Part shown: positions 11,679-24,690 of the stretch, one piece after another
Layout: each line of letters starts with the position of its first letter
Numbering within the stretch: position 1 is the stretch's first letter
Assembly (NCBI GenBank): GCA_003550325.1
Contig: QKWP01002107.1
Span: forward strand, 3,588-67,587
DNA: 64,000 bases
Source of the DNA: Gigaspora rosea
Lineage: Eukaryota > Glomeromycota > Glomeromycetes > Diversisporales > Gigasporaceae
Direction: 5' to 3'
Notes under the pieces: model-generated
Databases searched by the model: none
Seen by the model: the letters and a program-made list of their open reading frames with translations, nothing else
Told to the model about the DNA's origin: nothing
Translations under genes and position numbers: made by a program

Positions 11679-14086
11679 TTACTTTGTCATTTTGTTTATA
11701 TTACCTTTGCTCTTGTTATCCAAATCATCACCTACACAAAGTGCGGTGACATCATTTGGAATAGTAGTATTCTTAAATATCGAAGGCAACTCAATCATTT
11801 GCGCGGCCATACCCATGTTAAGATGCCATTGTATGTGACAGTGGAAAAACCATACGCCAGGGTTGTTAGCATTGTAGCGGATTACAGTCGTACTGTTGAA
11901 GAGAAATTAATCGTTAACGTTAAATTGAAAATAGATTCATCGTAATAAATATAAACCACTTACCTATTTGGTAGAACAGTGACTGTATCACGAAAAACAG
12001 GATCTTTAAAATTAAAATCTGATTTATTCGGTGGTTTAATACCAGTATGATTTTCTCCATTATAAAGAACCAAAAATCTGTGCCCGTGCTATTTTTTTTT
12101 TTGGAAAAAAAAAATATAAACATGTCTTTTTTAAAAAAAAAAGCAAACAAATATTAATTAATAATACCAGATGGAACGGATGGGAATCAGTATTATTGTT
12201 AATAATGTAAATATCAACGGCAGCATCATTACAATCTCCAGAGTTACAATCATATGCATAGGCATTATCATAATTTGGAAGTTTATACGGGTTTACACCT
12301 TCAATAATTTCTTGATTGGTTGGATAGCTAACGTCAGGTACCTAAAGATAAGAAAATAACTAAATTAATTATACATCATAAAATGTTTTTCAGAGTATAA
12401 AATAACTTACAAAGCTCGAATTATTTATTGAAGCAACTGTTTTGCCAGTCGGTAAAATGTTAAAATTAACTAATGCCTTAATGGTAGAAATAACATTTTT
12501 TGGCACTTTTTTCTCATAATATGGTTTTAAAATATTTGGATTCACATCTCTACATGCTTCTGAAGTGTTCAAAGGATAAGCTTTTGATGTTGGAAGTTTA
12601 TCTTTAGCATCATCATATTTCAAAATTCCAGTAACATTATAATTTAATGCTGAATTATAATTTATAGTTAAATTATTGATAGGTGTGCAAATAGAAATAT
12701 GTGCACGAATTTGATAATTATCTATTGGTTGATTAGCATCAAGGATTACTGAATATCGTTGTGCAATATTTATCGGAATAGTATTTAGAGTGACTGGTTT
12801 TACAAGCTCGCCATCGACTTCAATAATGGTGAGTGGATGGTTATCAATTGAAAATATGTAGTGAACTAACGCGCTTGTATTTATAATTCTAAATCTATAT
12901 TTTTTACCCTTTTTAACAACATAAGTAGCGATTTTGTTGTTTGAGTTACATGTTGAATTTTTTGGGGCAGCTTTACAATCATATTGTCCCAAGCCACTAA
13001 TTACACCAGAATCAGGAATGGGATCAGCTCCTTTATAGGTGTCGGCACGAAATAGTGGAAGAAGAATACCGGATGGAGTGTGATACCAATCAGATAAAGT
13101 CATAACGTACTCGTAATCATATTTTCCGTAATAGGGATCTTTGGGACCATAAATTATTAAAGGGCCTTGGAGGCCGTCAACAATTTGAGCCAGGAAGTGA
13201 GAATGGTACCAATGAGTGCCTTGATAATTATTAAATAATTATTTATAAGCAAGATCATAGTGGGATACTGGATAGATCATAATTTATTTAAAGGAAATTT
13301 TACCATATTGTTCAAGAGTGAAATTATAGAGAAACGTATCCTTATTGGGGATCTCACATTGAGTTACTCCTACAATTCCATCGTAAAAGTTTGTGCCTTT
13401 CTGAAATATACCATGCCAATGAACTTTAAAAAAGAATATATATATATATATAAGATTATGGCTCTATAGTAATAAAATTCTATATTGCACTGATTATAAA
13501 AAAAAAAAAAAACAAATTCTTTTTATGCATGCAAATGCTCTAGGAGCGATTTGCGACGCGGTAAATGTCGCGAATGATGTTGAAATTGATCGACATTGGT
13601 TAACCAACCAGGTATATTAATTTAGTCATCGTCCAAATTTCAACGTCATTCGCGACAATAAATATAGTAGAAAGATTTATTTACTAGAGGCAGGGTCTCC
13701 AAATTTGTTAGTCACATTAATAAGAATTCTATCACCATAGTTTGCTTGAAGTATCGGACCTGGAAATTGACCATTAACACTCCACCTAAAATTTCACAAG
13801 AATGAAATAATTATAATTTTATACTTCACCTAACAAATTAAACCACCAAGAATAAAAATAATACTTACACAGGACGAGTAAATCCATCAGGTGCCAAATC
13901 CTTTACTACTAATTCCAAATTGTAACATCGAGTTACTGGGCTGTCGGTTGGAGATAAAGGTTCAAGAGGTTTAAAAAGATCCGAAGAAACATAAGCACAT
14001 TCAGATGATTGACTTCGACGATCTAACCAAGCTGAATTACTTGAGCTGATTAGTACAAAAAATGTGAATATAAGTTCAAATTTCAT
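11679..14086 (-). CDS. Secreted multicopper oxidase, laccase-like (7 exons, 586 aa)
   Basis: Multicopper oxidase that would couple one-electron oxidation of phenols or metal ions to reduction of oxygen to water. Exons (genomic): 14086-13869, 13785-13685, 13423-13304, 13219-12411, 12341-12168, 12088-11964, 11892-11679. All six introns are GT-AG and the phases agree. The first 18 residues form a signal peptide ([18 protein letters not shown]). All four copper motifs are present: HWHG at residues 108-111, HWYHSH at 149-154, HPFHLHGH at 470-477 and HCHIQWH at 533-539. The type 1 copper ligands would be H470, C534 and H539. The axial position, ten residues after the Cys, is M544, which usually means a low redox potential. 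The N-terminal plastocyanin domain, the middle domain and the C-terminal domain are all covered, and the length is normal for fungal laccases. Laccase versus ferroxidase cannot be settled from motifs alone. Confidence 0.93.
13566..13657. mobile_element. MITE inside intron 2 of the multicopper oxidase gene
   Basis: A 92-bp inverted repeat, TGTCGCGAATGATGTTGAAAT facing ATTTCAACGTCATTCGCGACA. It lies wholly in the 261-bp second intron, which is about three times longer than the other introns (69-84 bp). No clear target duplication. The splice sites are untouched. Confidence 0.55.
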
Positions 14087-14136
14087 CTTTGTATAAACGA
14101 ATTTAACTTCTTGTCTAGGAAAGAAATTTCATTCAC

Positions 14137-14144
14137 TTTTTATA
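14137..14144 (-). promoter_or_regulatory. Putative TATA box of the multicopper oxidase gene
   Basis: TATAAAAA on the minus strand lies about 51-58 bp upstream of the ATG, the only good TATA match in the immediate upstream region. The transcription start is not known. Confidence 0.4.
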
Positions 14145-14650
14145 CCTGTAATCTTTTATTGATAACAGTACAATAAATACAACTAGACCTTTCTAAACGC
14201 AATTTTTATACAATTTGCAGAGTTGCTATTTAGAGGTTTACTAAAAAAAAAATAGCATTAGACTTCATATGTCTAATTGTTTTTTTTTTTATCAGCAATT
14301 TGTAGTCCATACTTTTGATGCGTGCATTTAGTGACGAAAATTAATTAACATTGATAGAAATCATCCCTAAATGTACGTTCTATGAAAATCTTTGTAAATG
14401 CACATCAACAGAGTAAAAAACATTTATAAATCTTTATCTCCCTAAAAACAATGCTTCCTTACATGGTTGACATTGACTTGGGGGAAATCTGACCGTTTTC
14501 GGTCATTGTTTAAGCTTCATTTAGAAAGGTAACACTAAGCCCTAGTGATACTTATTGCATGAAACGCTTATATCAAATATGGTTATTCGCGATAATATTG
14601 CTAATATATTTTGTCTAAATGTAAATCATAAAATAAGATAGCTGTGCAAC
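14145..14650. other. Upstream intergenic DNA of the multicopper oxidase gene
   Basis: No gene or repeat pair recognised; AT-rich with A and T tracts near 14248 and 14282. Confidence 0.4.
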
Positions 14651-14890
14651 TTACATCAGGAAATTTAATCGATAATGATCAATTGACTTTAAGCGATTAT
14701 TGGCTGTAGTAATCAAAATCAAGTTTTATAAAAGCGATTATTATAAATTAAATCGATTATAATCGATTAATTATATTTAATATATATTGATTATAATCGA
14801 TAAAAATCGTTATCGTTTTAATCTATGGGGTGATAGTAATCGATTAAATCATCAGATTTTTAATCAATTACAATCATTTCCCTGATGTAA
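14651..14890. mobile_element. CATCAGG-ended palindromic element rich in ATCGATTA
   Basis: Ends TTACATCAGGAAATTTAATC and (inverted) TTACATCAGGGAAATGATTG enclose many ATCGATTA/TAATCGAT palindromes. A larger element with the same CATCAG..AAATTT end and the same internal motif lies at 29201-31085, so this is a family. No convincing target duplication. Confidence 0.5.
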
Positions 14891-15057
14891 TTACGGATGC
14901 ACGAGTAGGTTATATTCAAAGTTCTGGAAACTTTAAAAATCCTAATACTGTAGTTTATTTATTCTTTAGCCATAATTGACAATTAATTAAGCCGTTCAGG
15001 TTTCAAGCTTTCATAATTCTATAAATATAAATATGGTGAGAATTTGACAAAAAAGGG

Positions 15058-15277
15058 GGATTTCTATATTCACCCGGGTTAAAATCACCAGGTATATAAT
15101 TTTTATTATACTATCTAATATAAATTCATATAATAATAAAATTCATTTACCCTAACCATTAACTAATCAATCATAGAATTTTAGTTTGTAATAGTATTTG
15201 TATTATACCAGTATACTGTATAATATAATAAAAATTATTTATCGGGTGACTTTAACCTGGATGAAAATAGAATTTCC
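15058..15277. mobile_element. 220-bp MITE with ACCCGGGTTAAA / TTTAACCTGG ends
   Basis: GGATTTCTATATTCACCCGGG...AAAATCACC faces GGTGACTTTAACCTGG...ATAGAATTTCC. The interior has TATATAATTTTTATTATAC mirrored. Non-coding; superfamily not assigned. Confidence 0.5.
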
Positions 15278-16990
15278 AAAAAAAAAATATTAATAAATAA
15301 TAATAATTAATTTTCTCAATGATTATCTAAACAAATTTGATTCATGAGAAAATTAACTTTTTACAAGTATTTTTGTTTTTTGTATGAATAATTCCGTGAA
15401 TGTAATATTTTCCGTTAATGGATGATCCTTTATTTGGAATCACCATCTCAAAACATTGCATGCAATATAACGATAAGTACTGGTTATCGGTCGTGTCGTA
15501 GATGATAACTACTAAAGACTCGACTGATAACTTTGTTTCCAACATGTCTGACGTAAGCACTGAATGGTTTCCGTATAACTTATTCGACCACTTCCTAATA
15601 CAAATATGCAAATATTCACTCACCTCTTTCGAGATGAGTGAATTTTGCATAATGTAATAGGAGGTGACCGAATAAGTTATACAGAAATCATTAAGTGATC
15701 ACATAGGATGTGTCTGATAAATGTGGGGTATCACTCATACAGTACTAGCGTAACCATCGTAAGGAAGTTTAACTCTTATGAACTTGACAACAAAATATGG
15801 ATTCGTATATTTAGGATTATTAGATATTTAAAAGAAACATAAAATTTATGTGATCTTGGGGATGAATTCAGAGTGCATGCATTCTCTTTTAACCCCGGTT
15901 CAATTATATAAATTGGGCAGTTTTATTGATTTTCAAAATTGGTTAAACGGTTTAACATCCCTATATGTTTTAAAATTAGTACGTACGACTACACTATATT
16001 TTTGGCGTTTACGTTTACGCCGTATATACGAAATTATTAGCGTTAGTGTATACGTACAGTAGCATTAAGTCATCAAGAATGCCCGTGCATTAATACTACT
16101 AGAGGTAACAATAACATGGTATAAATATGGAAGGTAATAACAACTAAGGGTGGCAAAAAAAACCCCCCATTTTTTCATCTAAACATAAGATGATTAAAGT
16201 CCGAATAGTTAAATTTGGATTTTAAATATATACAGATAATAATCATCACCTGCTTTTAATTACGTAATAAAAAGCTTTTGCGGAGCCCATCATATGATGT
16301 TCATCATATTACACAAACGCGTTAATATGCATATGTTGGTAACATTAAAGCACAAATATAGACACGCGTGCGGACAGACAAAAAATTCCCAAATTCCATT
16401 TCTGATAAGATTTACATCATATATATGTAAGTATATCAAAAAAGTAAAATTTGTCAAGATTTTTACAATTGAAGCACATCAGGAAGGTAATTTTTGTATC
16501 ACTTTGCATAGACACTTATGGACCGTCGCTACGCTCCGGCCAATGACTTATAAACGTCCATGTTTTCCAGGTTTAATTAGATGTACTGTATAGCTTTACG
16601 GCACAAAATCCTAAGGCGGCATCCATAATTTACGTTAAACCAGTATTGTTATAGGGATTTTAAAGATAATACAAAAATATTATTATATGATATTATCGTC
16701 AAGTTTTTTATTAGTCCGGAGCGAAGCGAAGGACTCTATTTTTACGAAAGGGTTGATATACAACCAATCATATTCAACTGATCGATAAAACTTACATTGC
16801 TGTATTGATGTTAAATACAGTATAATGTATAGTGTATATATTAAATATTGGCTCCGGACATACAATGCTGTGCATTTACTTAGTATATAGAAAGTTTTAT
16901 TGAAGTTATATAGCTTCGTTAAAAAAAGGGTAATATACATTAATAATAACTTCTCAGAAGCAAGTTACACTAACCAACTACTGTAATGGA
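15278..16990. other. Intergenic region; one unassigned 102-codon frame
   Basis: The minus-strand frame 15342-15650 (102 aa) starts with ATG and its C-terminal half is basic (NKNTCKKL). No domain was recognised with confidence and no extra exons could be joined. Short frames at 15850-16062, 16294-16593 and 16683-16940 have no support. Two pieces, near 16520 (GTCGCTACGCTCCGG) and 16712 (GTCCGGAGCGAAGCG), form a distant inverted pair. Confidence 0.25.
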
Positions 16991-18819
<1,829 letters not shown>

Positions 18820-19345
18820 TGTTATTAAGTTGATCTGATAATAGGCAATCTTGAATTGGATTGGAACCCTAGCAAGATTGAGTATCCATCTGATTGGCTG
18901 TCGATCGATCATATGAAAAGTCACTGATTACCAAATTTCGGTATGCAATTTATGACTTGCTATTTTAAGTAACTTCTGGCAAATTTAATCAGACTTTTCA
19001 TAATCAATTGTATTTTCATACACGTCTGCCTAAACGACCAATGAAAGTTCAAGCATTGACAACCAACCAGATGGATACTTAATCATGCTTTTTTTGCTTG
19101 TATTACAGGAAATTCAACGTAAAAAATAAACTAAGTTCGTGAAATTAAAAATTTAGGTTAGGGCATTAAGGTTAGAAGCTATAGAAATAAATCATTAGTT
19201 TCTATACATAAAATTTCTTTTCTGTCATTTCAATTAGTGCCCCAAAACAGGTTTAAAGAACCCTGAACAATCTATATAAGGTCATATTTGAAAAATTGCT
19301 AGTATAGGCCTTTTTTTAAAAAAGGTTATATTTGAAAAGTAGTTA
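18820..19345. other. Upstream region of CSN5 with start of a diverged short repeat
   Basis: No gene seen. The right part holds two copies of a GGTTATATTTGAAAA unit (19279 and 19324); further copies continue at 21253, 21616 and 21659, on the other side of the inserted transposons. Confidence 0.4.
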
Positions 19346-19485
19346 CAGTTGACTCTCATTAATATCAACCTCGTTAATATCAACCTAAGCTACAACCCAA
19401 ATTTTTATAAATTTTTATATGTTAAAATCCCCTCATATATATCAATTTTAATATAAATTCTCATTAATATATATCAACATGAATA

Positions 19486-21195
19486 CAGTGGCCTACCATA
19501 TTATTATGGACACTTTTTAAAAATTTATAAGTCGGGTTCAAGTAAGTAAACATTGTGCAAAATTTATATTACGGTTTAAGCAGTTCTTAAGGCGCAATAT
19601 ACTAAAATTTCACACGATTTCATTAGATCATGCGGAAGTTATGCAGGAAGTTCGATGAACTTCCATTTTTGGATTTGACCGAAAATCGATTTTCAGATTT
19701 TTCCGGATTTTTTTGCTTTTACTAAAAAATTCACTGAAGATCGTACTCGGTTTGGATTAACTTAAAATTTCGCCCATATGTAGTATGACATCGTGCCAAT
19801 ATTGTGCCGTATAAAAAAGGCTAGATTTGTATGACAAATCGGTATAAATAATACGTATCCTTTTTTTTTCTCACAAAACAATGGGAAGACGTAAAGACTT
19901 AACAGAAGATCAAAGGGGCGCAATAATTTATGGCCACCAACGAGGTGATTCGGTTCGTACTATCGCAGTAGCTGTCGGGTGCAGCAAATCCGCTGTACAA
20001 AATATTATTCAAGAGTATCGTCAAGTAGGAGCAGAGAGAAAAAAAAAAAAAAAAAGACCTGGACGTCCTAGGCTTCTTTCACTTACTGACCGTGAAAACC
20101 TAAAAAACTTAGTAACTGATGGCAATCGACGTCTCAATCTTACCCAAATTACTAACCTTTTTAACCACCAAAATAAGCAAAAAAAAATTTCTAGAAGTAC
20201 CGTGCGTCGTGCTTTGCATGGTGAAAAATTGAAATCATGTGTTGCCACTCAGAAACCGTTGATTTCTGAAGAAAACAGACAAAAAAGGCTTGACTGGGCT
20301 CATGCACATAAAAATTGGACTGTCCGGCACTTCAAACGTGTATTGTGGTCAGACGAAACCATGTGTCGTCTCTTTCAGGGCTTTCGTGGTCTTGTTTGGC
20401 GTGAGTCTCATGAAAAATGGGATTTGGATTGCTTAAGTGGAACCGTAGGTCGTAGCAAAGGTCGTATGTATTGGGGCTGCTTCTCCTGGTATGGGCTTGG
20501 GCCTATTGTTGCACTTAAATCCTCAGTTACTGGTGATTCTTACGTTAAAATTCTCTGTAGGCATGTTCTTCCTGGCTTAAAAAAATTTCCATCAAGTAAT
20601 GATCGTGGTCGTCCCATCTTTCAGCAAGACAATGCCAGACCTCATACTGCAGACGTTGCAAAAGCATTTATGGCAAAAAATCGAATTAGATGGATGGATT
20701 GGCCCCCTCAGAGCCCCGACCTTAACCCAATAGAAAACATGTGGTCCATGGTTAAAAGGTCTCTGCGCCGCAAGCCAAATCCGGGTAATCTGAAAGAGCT
20801 GGATGCCCTTGTCAAAAAGGCATGGATTGACGTACCACCTGAGTACTATCATAGGCTTATTACAAGCATGCCCGATCGGGTTGTTGCTTGTATTAATGCA
20901 GGAGGGGGACCTATAAAGCATTAAACCACAATTAGTTTTTTGTTTTTGTAAAAAAAAAAAAAATTTAAAGAAAAAAAAAAAAATTCGAATTTTGATTTTC
21001 GGTCAAATGAAAAAAACCATGTTTATGGTTTTTTTTGCATAACTTCCATGCAACCTAATAAAATTACACGAAAATTTAATATATTATATTTTGAGATTTG
21101 CTTAGCACGTGTTATAAATTTCGTGCTATGTTTACTTACCCAAACCCGACTTATAAATTTTTAAAAAGTGTCCATAATAATATGATAGGCCACTG
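19486..21195 (+). mobile_element. Complete Tc1/mariner element, 1710 bp, TA TSD
   Basis: The ends CAGTGGCCTACCATATTATT and (inverted) CAGTGGCCTATCATATTATT agree over about 66 bp with few mismatches. A second imperfect stretch continues to the GGAAGTTATGC motif, so the inverted repeats are about 160 bp. TA flanks both ends (19484-19485 and 21196-21197). It contains one uninterrupted transposase gene and is inserted inside the pogo-type MITE. The intact frame and well-matched ends suggest a young, possibly active copy. Confidence 0.9.
19881..20924 (+). CDS. Tc1-family DD34E transposase (347 aa, intact)
   Basis: Cut-and-paste transposase that would bind the flanking inverted repeats and move the element to TA sites. 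Residues 1-50 form the first helix-turn-helix (DSVRTIAVAVGCSKSAVQNI). A Lys run at 54-58 leads into the GRPR motif at 61-64. A second helix-turn-helix covers about 85-120 (ISRSTVRRAL). The catalytic triad is complete: D158 in VLWSDET, D250 in FQQDNARPH and E285 in SPDLNPIENMW, with 34 residues between the second D and E, as in Tc1. The C-terminus has the usual SMPDRVVACI block. Full family length, single exon, no stop or frameshift. The start ATG lies just after a T-rich stretch, 395 bp inside the left end. Confidence 0.95.
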   Translation: MGRRKDLTEDQRGAIIYGHQRGDSVRTIAVAVGCSKSAVQNIIQEYRQVGAERKKKKKRPGRPRLLSLTDRENLKNLVTDGNRRLNLTQITNLFNHQNKQKKISRSTVRRALHGEKLKSCVATQKPLISEENRQKRLDWAHAHKNWTVRHFKRVLWSDETMCRLFQGFRGLVWRESHEKWDLDCLSGTVGRSKGRMYWGCFSWYGLGPIVALKSSVTGDSYVKILCRHVLPGLKKFPSSNDRGRPIFQQDNARPHTADVAKAFMAKNRIRWMDWPPQSPDLNPIENMWSMVKRSLRRKPNPGNLKELDALVKKAWIDVPPEYYHRLITSMPDRVVACINAGGGPIKH

Positions 21196-21283
21196 TATAA
21201 TGGTGGTCCAAATAGGTTGATATAGATGAGGGACAACTGTATTGAGTAAAAAGGTTATATTTGAAAATAGCTAATAACTAGAT

Positions 21284-21610
21284 GGGGTGTTTTCTATTAA
21301 AAGGGCCCATTTTTATAATTTTTTGAAAATAAGTTTTTTATAAATTTTGACATGGTTGACATTTTTTAATTATAAATGAAAGTCGATTTGTATAATAAAA
21401 AATCCAGATAATGTAAAAGAAAAATTCATGAAGCTGCGTAGTGCCAACACGCCACAAGATTACTCAATAGTCACTTGCTGTCTTTAACCAATCAAAATCG
21501 TGATATTTGATTAATTCCAGATCAGTCTGAAAATCAAAACAAATAATTAAACTCAATTATCTCAAAATAAAATATATATAAAAATGGGCCCTTTTAATAG
21601 AAAACACCCC
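21284..21610. mobile_element. 327-bp MITE with GGGGTGTTTTCTATTAAAAGG ends, copy 1
   Basis: Perfect inverted ends of about 33 bp (GGGGTGTTTTCTATTAAAAGG and onwards). The interior has motifs such as GTCGATTTGTATAATAAAAA and CAGATCAGTCTGAAAATCAA that recur in the same order at 60418-60748. No clear target duplication was found. Non-coding. Confidence 0.7.
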
Positions 21611-22878
21611 AAATAGGTTATATTTAAAATAATACTAATAGAATAAGGTTTATAAATCTTATATTTGAAATGTGCTAATAAAAAATGTAAAGTAATAGTT
21701 TTTTTGGTTTGTTTTTTTGGGGGGTTTTTTTAGAGAATATAGTTCTGTAGTGTTATAGAATAGGTTTCTTATTATTGAAAACTAGAACATTTTAAAGATA
21801 TTTTAGTACAACATAAAAAAAAATACAAAATAATATAAAATGGACTTTTATACTTTTATACTATTAGCCATATCGGCGGATCGACGTAACATGTCAGCTC
21901 GACCAATCATGATCGAGGATTATCAAAAAAATTTTACGCGAAAATTTATTACAAAGCGAATTTTCACAAAAACGGCCTTTTTAACCAGCTTTGTATTTAT
22001 AATTAAGTACGTAGAAAATTACGAAATTCATGTATTTAATTATAAGCCAAAAGAATATTAAAAAGGCCATTTTTTTGAAAATTAGCTTCCGAATTTACCC
22101 TTAATAGTTACCAACCCATTTCTCAATGCCCAACCCATCCTAAAACACCAGAATAATTCAACAAAAGATAAAAGTACTTCTTTCTACAGCTTAACGTAGC
22201 TCTTTTATTAAGTTTTATTGGTTTTTTAACTTGTCTAAGCGTCAAAAAGGCTCTTTTGTTAGTTGTAACAAGTACTTCGTTTGTTAGTTTTTCAACGTTT
22301 ACTTAGGAGCAAATTTTTATATAACAGTTTATCGAAAAAAGACCCAATTACGCCGATCCGCTAATATGCAAATTTAAAAGGTCATAATATTTTGAAATAA
22401 TTTATAAACTGTAAAAAACTGTAATATTATATAAAAAATTTCAAAAAATTGCGAAATATCAAAATTAGGAAATATTATATAAAATATTTTGAAATATTTT
22501 AAAATTTTTTATGTAATATTATTAGCTTTTTTATATTAAACAAAATTTTTAAAATATTTTGCATAAATGCAAATAAGGTATATTTTCAGTTTTTATATTA
22601 ACAACTAACCTTTAACCCAGTATTGTTTATAATTTGTAATTAAAATATAATATTATATAAACCCATTTCTGCTATTAAAAGATTTTAAAACCTCATTTTG
22701 CTAACCTGACCAGAATATAAAAATCAAAAATATAAGGTTTTAAGCCTAATATTAACTTTGCAAAATATTTTACAATATTTTAAAATATTTTAAAAATTTT
22801 AAATTTAAATTCTTTAAAGGTTTTAATTGTTTATTAGCTATGCATTATATCAGTATTATATCAGATTTTACATGTATT
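21611..22878. other. AT-rich DNA without recognised genes
   Basis: The 73-aa frame 21840-22061 shows no domain. Repetitive AAATATTTT-type words dominate 22380-22810. No element ends identified. Confidence 0.35.
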
Positions 22879-23131
22879 TAGAGTCCATATTGGACTGGGT
22901 TAAGCCAATCCAACCTGGGCCTAAATCTGCAAATTTACAAGTTTTGGTCTAGATTTTTAGATCTATAATCAATTTGAGCCAATACTAAATTAGTCTAAAA
23001 GCAATAGGCTAGGCTTAAGCTTGGTTAGCTTATTAAAAACTATAGTATTAAACCCATAATAAATTTGAACAAGTTTGAACTGGGCTTACAAAATCATCAA
23101 CTTAGCCCAACCCGGTCCAATATGAACCCTA
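22879..23131. mobile_element. Small hAT-like MITE (253 bp)
   Basis: Ends TAGAGTCCATATTGGACTGGG and (inverted) TAGGGTTCATATTGGACCGGG match YARNG. Flanks CATGTATT and TATGTATT agree at 7 of 8 positions, as expected for an aged 8-bp duplication. The interior has GGGTTAAGCC/GGCTTAAGC-like inverted motifs. Confidence 0.65.
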
Positions 23132-23139
23132 TATGTATT

Positions 23140-24265
23140 TTTTTTTTTTAATTTTTAACAGTCTCGCTAATACTTTATTAATAAGTTTATATGCACTGAC
23201 CAAAGTCTATATATATATTAAACCTTTCAATTGTAAGTCCAATATTATTTAGCTACAAAAACCATGCTCAGATGTAACCTGTTATACTAACTCCCATAGA
23301 TATAAAACCTACTAAATTAGGAAACTTTGTCAGCTCTGTCAAAGACTAACTCATTTAAATTCTTCCTATCTAAACTACCAGATAGGATAATCTTATCCTA
23401 GAAAAAATAAAATAAGTAAAAGAAAAAAGAAAAGGGAAATTAAAAGGGAAAAAAACTATCTCAATCTAAATGACTACTGTAATCAAAAATATATATAAAA
23501 AGAAAAAAGAAAGACAGAGATAAAAAAAACAAAAGAGGTTATAACAGAACTAAAAAGTGTACTATTAAACCTGTACTAGATTATAAAAATTATATAATAT
23601 ACTAAACAAATAAGTCTTTACTCTATATTTATTTATGCATTATATATAAATTGGGTAAAAATATAAAAAAACCCAAAAATCTGTAGAGAAATCTAGTATT
23701 TAAAAAAACCTTCTAGAAAGAATTTTTGTGTTAGTGTTTCTTCCAAAATAGTTTATATGATATTCATTGTTTATTTCAAGTTTTGAGAGTGAGAACCTGA
23801 AACTTACTTGACTTGATTCTGATTAGATAGGTGCTTTTCTAATTTGAACAAAGTAAATATTGATGATCTTTTGAAGAGAGTAAGCTGGGTTTTTTACTTT
23901 TTGGTGAAATTTTGAAAAGTTTAAAGAGAAATAAAACAATACTTGTACTAAATTTAAAGAAAAGTAAATTCAAAATAAGCCTTATTTTTTTGTTGTTCCC
24001 ACTGTTTTGCTATAGGTTATTTCATCAACGAAGTGGCTCTTTGCTCTCCACCAAAATTTATCGTACAAGGGCTCTACCTTCTGTCAGTTATTTTGTAAAA
24101 AGACGCTTTTGGCTTGTATGCTAAATATACAAAAAAGTTCCCAGTGAAATAGTTAACCTTTGTAAAAACCATTCCTACTATATATTAAGTATAGGCAATA
24201 CTTTAACAAAAAACTTTTTGTTTTTTTTCTGTTAGAAACTTTGGTCAGGTAATCATTAGAAAGAG
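23140..24265 (-). mobile_element. Poly(A) retroposon copy A (type I), minus strand
   Basis: Read on the minus strand it starts near 24265 with AACTCTTTCTAATGATTACC, passes the type I block (AAAGCGTCTTTTTAC-like), and ends with AATAAAGTATTAGCGAGACTG followed by an A tract at 23140-23155. It aligns in order with the copies at 32352, 53715 and 62649. The flanking duplication could not be settled because the 3' end abuts the small hAT element. Confidence 0.55.
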
Positions 24266-24346
24266 TTCATATTTTTTTTGTGATTCTATGTATTACATGC
24301 ATGCTTGATTAAAATAAAAGTTGATTTTTTGTTTTTATGCTTAGGG

Positions 24347-24690
24347 GTAGGGTTTGAGGCACAGGAGCACAGGCATGCCTATAGGCAGTATTGTCACTTG
24401 GACGTTTTTTGGACATTTTGAACATTTTTTTAAATTAAAATTACTTAAAATTTTATTAAAATAATCTATTTTAATTTTTTCACCAATGAGTCCAGCACCT
24501 AAAAAAATATATAATTATATATTTTTTTTAAATTACTTTATTGATTAGTTAAACATGGGACATAGGCTTGGATGATTTTGGACAATCTTGGACATTGGAC
24601 AAAAAACATAGTATGGACACGTTCAAGTAACAACACTGCCTATAGGCATGCCACTTGGCCATTAGGCATGCCTAGTCATGTGATATATAT
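24347..24690. mobile_element. GGCATGCC palindrome element split by an insertion
   Basis: GGCATGCCTATAGGCAG at 24372 is rejoined by TGCCTATAGGCATGCC at 24635. Between them an inverted pair TGTCACTTGGACGTTTTTTGG / GTCCATACTATG...GTTCAAGTAACA marks a second element of about 240 bp. The boundaries are approximate. Confidence 0.45.

Larger units (their letters stand above)
19346..21239. mobile_element. pogo-type MITE (182 bp) split by a Tc1 insertion
   Basis: The left end CAGTTGACTCTCATTAATATC and the inverted right end CAGTTGTCCCTCATCTATATC are flanked by TA on both sides (19344-19345 and 21240-21241). TA duplications with CAGTTG..CTC termini fit pogo/Tigger-derived MITEs. Removing the nested Tc1 element and one TA leaves 182 bp. 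A decayed pogo transposase at 48075-49060 shows that this superfamily has been active in the genome. Confidence 0.65.

Noticed and set aside
15342..15650. 102-codon minus-strand frame, briefly considered as a HORMA-like protein (VVIIYD motif)
   Set aside because: Only a few residues resemble the family, the N-terminal hallmark is missing and no further exons were found.
19346..21239. Treating the pogo-type ends as outer ends of the Tc1 element
   Set aside because: The Tc1 element has its own inner inverted repeats and TA duplication, and the outer ends differ in sequence; nesting explains both.
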